From Leucocoprinus leucothites (lineage: Eukaryota > Basidiomycota > Agaricomycetes > Agaricales > Agaricaceae): a DNA stretch of 64,000 nt. Shown here piece by piece: positions 57,812 to 64,000 of the stretch (position 1 is its first letter; each line of letters opens with the position of its first letter). The notes beneath the pieces were generated by a model. The model saw only the letters and a program-made list of their open reading frames with translations, was not told the origin of the DNA and searched no databases. The stretch is taken from NCBI GenBank assembly GCA_013368445.1, contig JAACJO010000004.1:2294001-2358000 (forward strand), read 5' to 3'. Made by a program: the position numbers and the translations under genes.

Positions 57812-59273
57812 TCAACCAGCCTGATACAATGCAGGGCCCGCAACAATGTGACTGTTAAGTTTGGAAATGTTGGCTGGCGTGATGTTCACCTCCTGATCGA
57901 CCAGGGCCACAAACCTGGGAGGGTGAAGGGTCAGACGTGTGTCAAGAGCAACATGTGAAGAGAAAAGAAGGATGACGTACATGGTGCCATTGATCACAGG
58001 TGCAGTGTCATTACCGAAAACTCGAGGATCGGGTTGATTAGTGGTTCCGGATTCACCTTGGACATTCTCAAGGGGTGTGTACGTCGTATTGAGCTGCGAA
58101 ATCCATGCAACGAACTATAGGACAAAATATAAATAAAGGGTAAGAATCAATAATAATTGGTGAACTCACCTTTGCAGGTCCAGCAGTCGTGTTTGTGCGA
58201 TAGCTGTCGTTATAACCAATGGGTGTGCCAGGCAACTCCCAAGTGAAATTAACTTGGCGACCGCCAAAGGACAAGGGCTCGCTGCGGTTGTTCGTAATAC
58301 CAGGCGAAGTTGAATTCCCAGCTGTACTCGTGTTGAAGTACGGCGTGGCGTCGGGGTTATTCTAACACAACAAAGCCTCGTGATGAGCGACTTTCCAAAA
58401 TTACAACTCTCACAGTAGAAAGCTTACAGTAACATTCAATGCAGGGAAATTTTGCCACGCGATCCTGGGGTTCTCCGCCGGACAGGATACGAGATACGGA
58501 GCCAACAAGGTCCACGCCATGGACTGCGTGATACCAGTCTCAAACCATACGGGCATCGGGAACAAGCCCAAGAATTGCCGGAAGATCATCTGCTGACGAG
58601 CCTCGGTGGTGATGGACTGGAGGAGCAGCTGAGCAGCGGGACGAGAGTCAAGATGTTCGATGAACCCGTAAACCCCCGACTCGCCGAATCGAGTGAGCTT
58701 TTGACAAAAGTCGATAAATTCGCGGACGGTGTTGAAAGGATACCGATACGTGCAGGGCTTAGCGGCGTAGGCTATTTCGAATGAATTAGGTTCAGTCATA
58801 CAAAATGGATGGACAAAAACTCACGGCCAAGAATGTTACTGAGTAGAAGAGCGTGACCGATTTCTTGCTGAGCCATGAACTCGATTAAGAACCGATCCTC
58901 CGCGTACAATCCCGCATCCTGGAAATCTTGAACCGAGAACTTGGCCAAGCCGTAATTGAACAGATCTAGCTCAATCCACTCCTGGTTGAGTGCCAAATTC
59001 TACCCCAACATTAAGGGGTCAGAGCTGAGAGAGTGACAAGTGAAAGAACGAAATACGTACAATAGACTGCCAATCAAAGTCAGACATCGCTACATATTGT
59101 GGCGGTGTGTTGTTGACACCAATGCCTCCCGGGGGGATATATGGCATGTGAGGGGTAGTCGTTGGAGGAATAATCCCTGAAGTTATCGTTTCCGACGCGT
59201 TCATCTGTAAAACGGCTGCAGACGTTGCTACAGCCGCTCCCGCGGCGAGACCCAAGGAGGTGAATAGGTGCAT
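57812..59273 (-). CDS. Rds1-type secreted ferritin-like protein
   Basis: Stress/stationary-phase protein of the ferritin-like (Ferritin_2) group that includes fission yeast Rds1 and plant desiccation-related proteins. Six exons, 59273-59061, 58999-58825, 58771-58428, 58361-58170, 58114-57981 and 57914-57812, give 386 residues. Signal peptide: MHLFTSLGLAAGAAVATSAA. The four-helix domain shows NLALNQEWIELDLFNYGLAKF, FLIEFMAQQEIGHALLLSNI and SITTEARQQMIFRQFLGLFP, whose Glu and His residues fit a di-iron or vestigial metal site. The mature C-terminal half is Asn/Thr/Pro-rich with many N-x-S/T sites (STAGNSTSP, YRTNTTAGP), so heavy glycosylation outside the cell is likely. A TATAAAG box lies about 65 bp upstream of the start. 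Confidence 0.92.
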
Positions 59274-59335
59274 CACAGGTGTAAAGAGGTAAGGACGTGA
59301 GTCACCAAAAAGGTGCGATTCAACCTCCTGGAGAC

Positions 59336-59342
59336 TTTATAC
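59336..59342 (-). promoter_or_regulatory. TATA box of the Rds1-type gene
   Basis: The minus strand reads GGGTATAAAGTCTCC, with TATAAAG about 65 bp upstream of the ATG at 59273. That spacing and its clean match to the consensus suit an inducible promoter. Confidence 0.6.
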
Positions 59343-59912
59343 CCTCCAAACCGTCGATTCAGTGCATAAGCCACCTTGTCTGGGATCGTGCGCGTGCACC
59401 AGTTGGAAAGGAGTTTTTCTGGGTCATCAAGTCGTGATAAGATATGAGACAAGTCAAAAAAATTCCGACATTTCTAACACGGGCTCCACGACCTGGCTAA
59501 GTGAGGAGTCAGTTGGCGGTGAACGCGAACACCAGAATAACTCACGTAGGTTCGGCAGATGAGTGAGAGTGAGACAAGGAGCCTGAAAGGGGAGGAATAG
59601 GAGTTTGGCAGACTCGAAGCTCATACTCTGATGTGAACATCCAAACTATGAAAAGGACCTCGTTTATAATGTTACATAGTAGCACAGACAAGATTGGGAT
59701 ACAAGTAAAGAGAACCGGAACCAGTGAGGAAAGCAATTTGGTAACAAATGGATAGGAAGCACTCAAGTCCAAAGGAATGATGGATGGCAACACTTGCTTG
59801 CCATGATAAATACAAATACTCGTGAACCGTAACAGGAACAGAACAACGAGGCGAAAAAGATAGAAAGGTGCATACCAGAGGGGCTAGGACTGTCCTAACA
59901 CATCCGCCCGAT
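59343..59912. other. Intergenic, no gene seen
   Basis: Lies between the Rds1-type promoter and the end of the WD40 gene, both on the minus strand. Confidence 0.5.
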
Positions 59913-62244
59913 CTACCGCCAGCTTTGGTCAAGCCACCACCGTTTATCGGCATCACGCAACGACCACTCCACAACGCTCTCCTTACTGGCAACATAGATG
60001 CACCCACCAGCAGGATCAAAGCATGTTCCCGCAATGTCAAGGTCATCTCGGTACGAAATCTCTGCAGGTAGAACCTTCTGCGTCTGAGAGCGCCTTTGGC
60101 CAAGCCCAGGTGGAGGACGACCTGTAGTCTCTGACGGAATAGGAGAGGTGCTGCGCGATGCATGCGATGACAAACAGTCGGACTCGAGTTCATCCACCTC
60201 CATGTCCTCTTCCTGCCTTTCAGATCGGTTGACCGGTCTTGAGCGAGGAGGCCGGTAGGAGTAATCTCCATGAGAGGACCCAGTATTTGGGTCGCCCTCT
60301 TCATCTTCATCAACATCTCGAGGCCTGGCATTCAGCAAAGCATGAACTTCAGATTCCAGGTTCCTGTCACCGAGCGACGGGACAACTACAATTTCCTCAT
60401 AATCATCGCCTTCTCGCCCATTGCGAACATGACTCAAACGCAATGTCCGCCATGTAGAATCTGAAATCGAGGAGGGAGGCGAGTAAGACGGTGTTGGGAT
60501 ACGGAAAGCATCATTGAGAGCTTCGATAATCTGGGGGTGTACAGTCGGAGCACTAGACCGGCGTTGTGGGGAAGGAGATGTTGCCAAGTGTGCCGGGGAA
60601 CGAGGAGCAGCGGTGATAGACGAGAATACATGTCGGTGAATAGGCGGTCGTCGTTCAGACGAGCGTGGAGAAGAGGAGGGAGTTGGAAGGTCGGAGGGAC
60701 GGTTCTCTGGTCGACGAACAGTGGGTACTTTCAGGGTCTGTTCCGCTTCAAAGGTTCGAGCATCGAAAACATGTAGTAGTGATGTGTGCTACAGAGGAAG
60801 TGGTGTGAGAGCAGTTCAGAGAAGGATGTCAGAACCGTTTCGTACCTCAGTGAAGGTCATCACTTCTTTGCCCGAGACACCGCCACCTCCAAATTTGACG
60901 TTGCGAACACTGAAGCCTGGTGCTTTAGACCGTCCCCGCGTCCAATCCGTAGGGTCGTCGGACAAGTATCCGTCATCAGACGAAATACCTCGATGTTTGT
61001 CCGTCTGGATAACCTTCATAGGCTTCGTACTGCGGACATCCCAAACAGCAACGACGCCTTCTTGAGAAGCAACAGCAAACTTCATTCCATCAGAAGAGAA
61101 TGCAGTGGAAAAGGAAGCAGCGAGGGATGACGGATATAGGATAGGTAAAGAATCAGGAGGCGGCAATACTAGATTGTGAATGCGCTCAAACGTCACTGGT
61201 TCTCCGCCACGCATATGATGGAAGTATATCTTGGATGAATCTCCGACGGAGAGTAGTGTTCGGCCATCCGGAGAGATAGAAGCTACAACAGTTCATCATC
61301 AGCTAAGCAGAGATGAAGAAGGGGGATAGACATACAATGATTAATGGGTACATCGAGTCGAAGGGTTCCAATCATCCGAATGATCCGTTTCTGACTTTGG
61401 ACCCGGATAGGAACTTCATAGAGTCGTACAGTGCTATCGTTATTGCTGATTCCTACTCTCGGTTCCACGGCACTCTGGTTGGACCGGGTAAGACTAAGAG
61501 AAGTGAGGAAAACAGAGTTATTGATAGAGCCTGAGAGCTGTTGCTCAGTTTGCCATACGAGCTTGCTACGCGATCGTTTGGAAGGTGTGATAGTGTGATA
61601 AGAGAGATGCAATTCAGCATCTTGTCCGCCAGCGGCCATTAACGTGTCATTGGAATTGAGGGGTAAGGCAGCCAAAGTGTTAGGAATGAAATTCAGGTCA
61701 GCGAGTTTTCGTGTCTGTGAATCAAAGAAACCCGTTCAGAAGTTAGATATGAAGCGTTATAATTCCTGAATGCTCACCGTGTCGTTCAGAATGTCATGCT
61801 CTATAATTCCTTCTCCATGAACATAGTTTAACACACCACGTTCTCTGGGACATATCACCAAGTCCCTCAACTGTCTAAACAACACCAGCCCGTCAGCACA
61901 TACATCCTTCCGAAGTGCATATGTGCAGAAACGAGAAGTGGGGTATATGATCCTCGCCCGCAGGGTCGAGAGTTTACTTACATATGGCTAACAGTGACGT
62001 CTGCTGGCACCAGAGCAGATGGGGTCGTCGAGGCGAGCAGCGGCGGGTCGTTTGCCATCGCTGTGTACGACGATTGCAAGTAGTGTGGTGATAGTGGTCG
62101 TGGTCGTGAGTCAAAGGGACACAAGACAGCGTCGGGCGCTACAGAATGGGAGCACTTGATCAAGACCTGAGCCTGGCTCCCTGTCACTGAAGTTGCCGAC
62201 TCACCGACAGGAGCTCCGGTTGTCACGTGTTGCTCTTTCCACAT
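59913..62244 (-). CDS. WD40-like protein with DUF2415-type region
   Basis: Five exons, 62244-61982, 61874-61778, 61714-61336, 61282-60846 and 60788-59913, give 683 residues. The N-terminal 390 residues read as beta-propeller blades: HIQLRDLVICPRERGVLNYV, DTRKLADLNFIPNTLAALPL, DSTVRLYEVPI, SSISPDGRTLLSVGDSSKIY, and FSSDGMKFAVASQEGVVAVW followed by DVRS. Then comes TSLLHVFDARTFEAEQ, typical of the fungal DUF2415 proteins. A long acidic/Ser-Pro disordered insert follows. The C-terminus returns to a blade, YRDDLDIAGTCFDPAGGCIY, then VASKESVVEWSLRDADKRWW. No function is established for this family. The start is the first in-frame ATG after an upstream stop; an additional 5' exon is possible. Confidence 0.87.
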
Positions 62245-64000
62245 TGGCTGAAGCGGTGCCAAATCGCTTCGTGGACTTTGAAGGTTAGCCGTGGTTTCTC
62301 CTTGGATAAGAGTTCTTTGGTTGGATGCTCATGGTGCACGTTCTTGACGTGCAGAAGGTCCTCTTGATCGAAGGAGCATGAAGGTATGGCGACGACTCTT
62401 CAAGTCCAGGGCTACGTATGCCTTGGAAGCATCTGGACATGAGTACGAAAGGAAGTTGTTCACAAAAGGATAAATATTCCGTGCACATTCCCCAGCTATG
62501 CTCGTTTTCGGCCAAGTGTATTGAGACCCTGCACCAACCGCCATCATTTTGTCGGCAGGTGCGCCGTGGCCGGCTTAATTATGATGTGGCGAGGTAATTT
62601 ATCTGATAATCATACAACATAGATACATGTCCCGTCCTCGTTGCCTCTTCTCTGTTAGGACAGATAGCTTTCTCATTGAAGGCCGTGTATGGTGTACGAC
62701 GTCTTGGAGCTTTGATTAACCTGTGGATTTCTCGTGTCTTTGATTTACTTATTATGACGCAATTTTAAGCTCGTTGTCAACAGAGTACCGATTATTCTCA
62801 CATTGATCACCATAGTTTCAATGCATTCGGGGCCGGGCTATACCTCGGGGTTCAACAAAAAGGCACGCGGATAGAATTTGTTCCTGAACGTAAATCGGAG
62901 ACTTTTTACCACTAGAATAAATTGATCGTCCAAGGTTCATGGTCCAATGCTCCCCTCGATCAACTTTCAAAATTAACTAGTCATATCCCAAATACCATTT
63001 ATCTTTCAAGTTTTTTCTTCCCCCTCGTCCCGCCTAAAAAAAAAGGCCAAGTTCCTAAAGTTTATCAACCAAATAGTTACCCAGGGGCCCAAATTCTAGT
63101 GTCTCTAGATGCGGGGCATGCATCGTCATGAAGCAATCCATCCCGATTGCCTGAGATCATGGCTTGGGATCCATTCAGGACATTCAACAATCGTCAAAGA
63201 GACACCTAACACGAGAGGTCCATGAAGTCTGGGCTACACTCTCGAGCGTGGTCTACTGTGGGGCTTTCTAGTTCGAGGACACTCCCCAAAGTTGTTTATA
63301 GACTTCAAAGATCGATTTTGGAAACTCTTGTGGAGTCTAACCGTTGGCCCGGAGCCGCATTGTTTGAAGTTGATCGATCTGTATGGAGTCCTCCACCCCT
63401 TGGCTCTACCCCTTGACATATCTCCCTAGCTGACATCAACGCTATATCATGCTGTACACACAAACGCACTTTTTCTTTGTATACATTCCTTGAGCTTCAA
63501 GTTGTGGAATCGTGAGATTTGGTAAGATCTATGTGGAAGGCTTCGTTTGGTGGCCGCTCTGGGCTTTCGGTAATGGCTGGGAAAATAGTCTAGAATCGCT
63601 GTGTCAAAGAGTACGAGCGGAAATGCTTGAGAGACATAGGGGTAAGTTGTATACAAGAGCCACCGAAATTTGATTTGATATGATTTGTGGGGTATAGCTA
63701 ATCATTAATGATATGCCGTTTGAAGGGGGAGGACATTTAGGCGCGCATATCTTGTCGAGTTGCGGGGTAGCTCAAGAAGGAAATCTTTCTTGTTGTGGAA
63801 GACAAGCCAAATTGCGAGCTCCGTACGGCTTGTTGATTTAAACGGGAGAAGAGGGAATAGATCGCGCCTAACCCCAGAATTGGTGCGTAAATCTCCGAGA
63901 ATTCAACAGAACCAGAGTGGCGGCAGGGGAAAGGGAGCTAAAGGGGGTCACATCCGCAGTCAGCACTGCTTGGTGGGAGATGGTTTTGGCTTTTGGTGGG
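62245..64000. other. 1.8 kb with no gene seen
   Basis: Upstream of the WD40 gene up to the window edge. Short frames only, with no motif. The region 62870-63130 is A/T-rich with an A9 run. A gene could begin beyond the edge. Confidence 0.45.

Noticed and set aside
1..64000. CRISPR arrays, operons, ribosome binding sites, tRNA or rRNA genes
   Set aside because: The intron-rich eukaryotic structure rules out the first three. I looked for T-loop-like motifs (GGTTCRAATCC and its complement) and saw no tRNA fold; no rRNA sequence is recognisable.

Overview
The window looks like nuclear DNA of a basidiomycete fungus, most likely an Agaricomycete (mushroom-forming class). The grounds are the very short introns (mostly 48-76 bp, GT-AG, plus two likely GC-AG), tight gene spacing on both strands, and families typical of that group: DUF6533 membrane proteins, F-box proteins with degenerate leucine-rich tails, an Rds1-type ferritin-like secreted protein and an AA9 (GH61) polysaccharide monooxygenase remnant. 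Exon models were built by hand by matching splice sites, reading phase and family motifs. Where I give a protein length, the exons sum to a whole number of codons.

Layout. 0.3-1.2 kb: broken-looking AA9 monooxygenase (-). 2.4-3.4 kb: YggS/PLPBP pyridoxal-phosphate protein (-). 5.0-14.8 kb: an array of four same-strand paralogous C2H2 zinc-finger genes (+), with a double-DUF427 gene between copies 1 and 2. 14.8-17.0 kb: no gene seen. 17.1-18.4 kb: DUF6533 membrane protein (-). 18.8-19.4 kb: a decayed inverted duplication. 20.2-21.2 kb: four-helix membrane protein with a Gln-rich tail (-). 22.7-24.0 kb: F-box protein (-). 25.5-26.6 kb: two small ORFs (+). 27.0-29.0 kb: nine-exon FAD-dependent oxidoreductase (+). 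29.7-35.7 kb: a compact housekeeping block, with an LRRC40-like protein (-) divergent from CWC2 (+), and CWC2 convergent with TMA46/ZC3H15 (-). 36.2-38.7 kb: CRZ1-type calcineurin-response transcription factor (-). 38.7-45.1 kb: gene-poor, with one small secreted cysteine-rich protein (+). 45.1-47.8 kb: large conserved fungal protein (+). 48.7-50.4 kb: F-box protein (-). 51.5-52.8 kb: UPF0014/FetB-type membrane protein (-). 54.8-56.6 kb: intronless F-box protein (+). 57.8-59.3 kb: Rds1-type secreted ferritin-like protein (-). 59.9-62.2 kb: WD40/DUF2415-type protein (-). 62.2-64 kb: no gene seen.

How the genes relate. There is no classical biosynthetic cluster. Two things stand out as a system. 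The first is the tandem C2H2 array: each copy has a diverged Ser/Pro/acidic N-terminus and a paired finger at the extreme C-terminus, split by an intron at the identical place. It looks like a locally expanding transcription-factor family. The second is the 29.7-35.7 kb block, where genes for an LRR protein, splicing (CWC2) and translation-associated GTPase partnering (TMA46) share short promoters and terminators.
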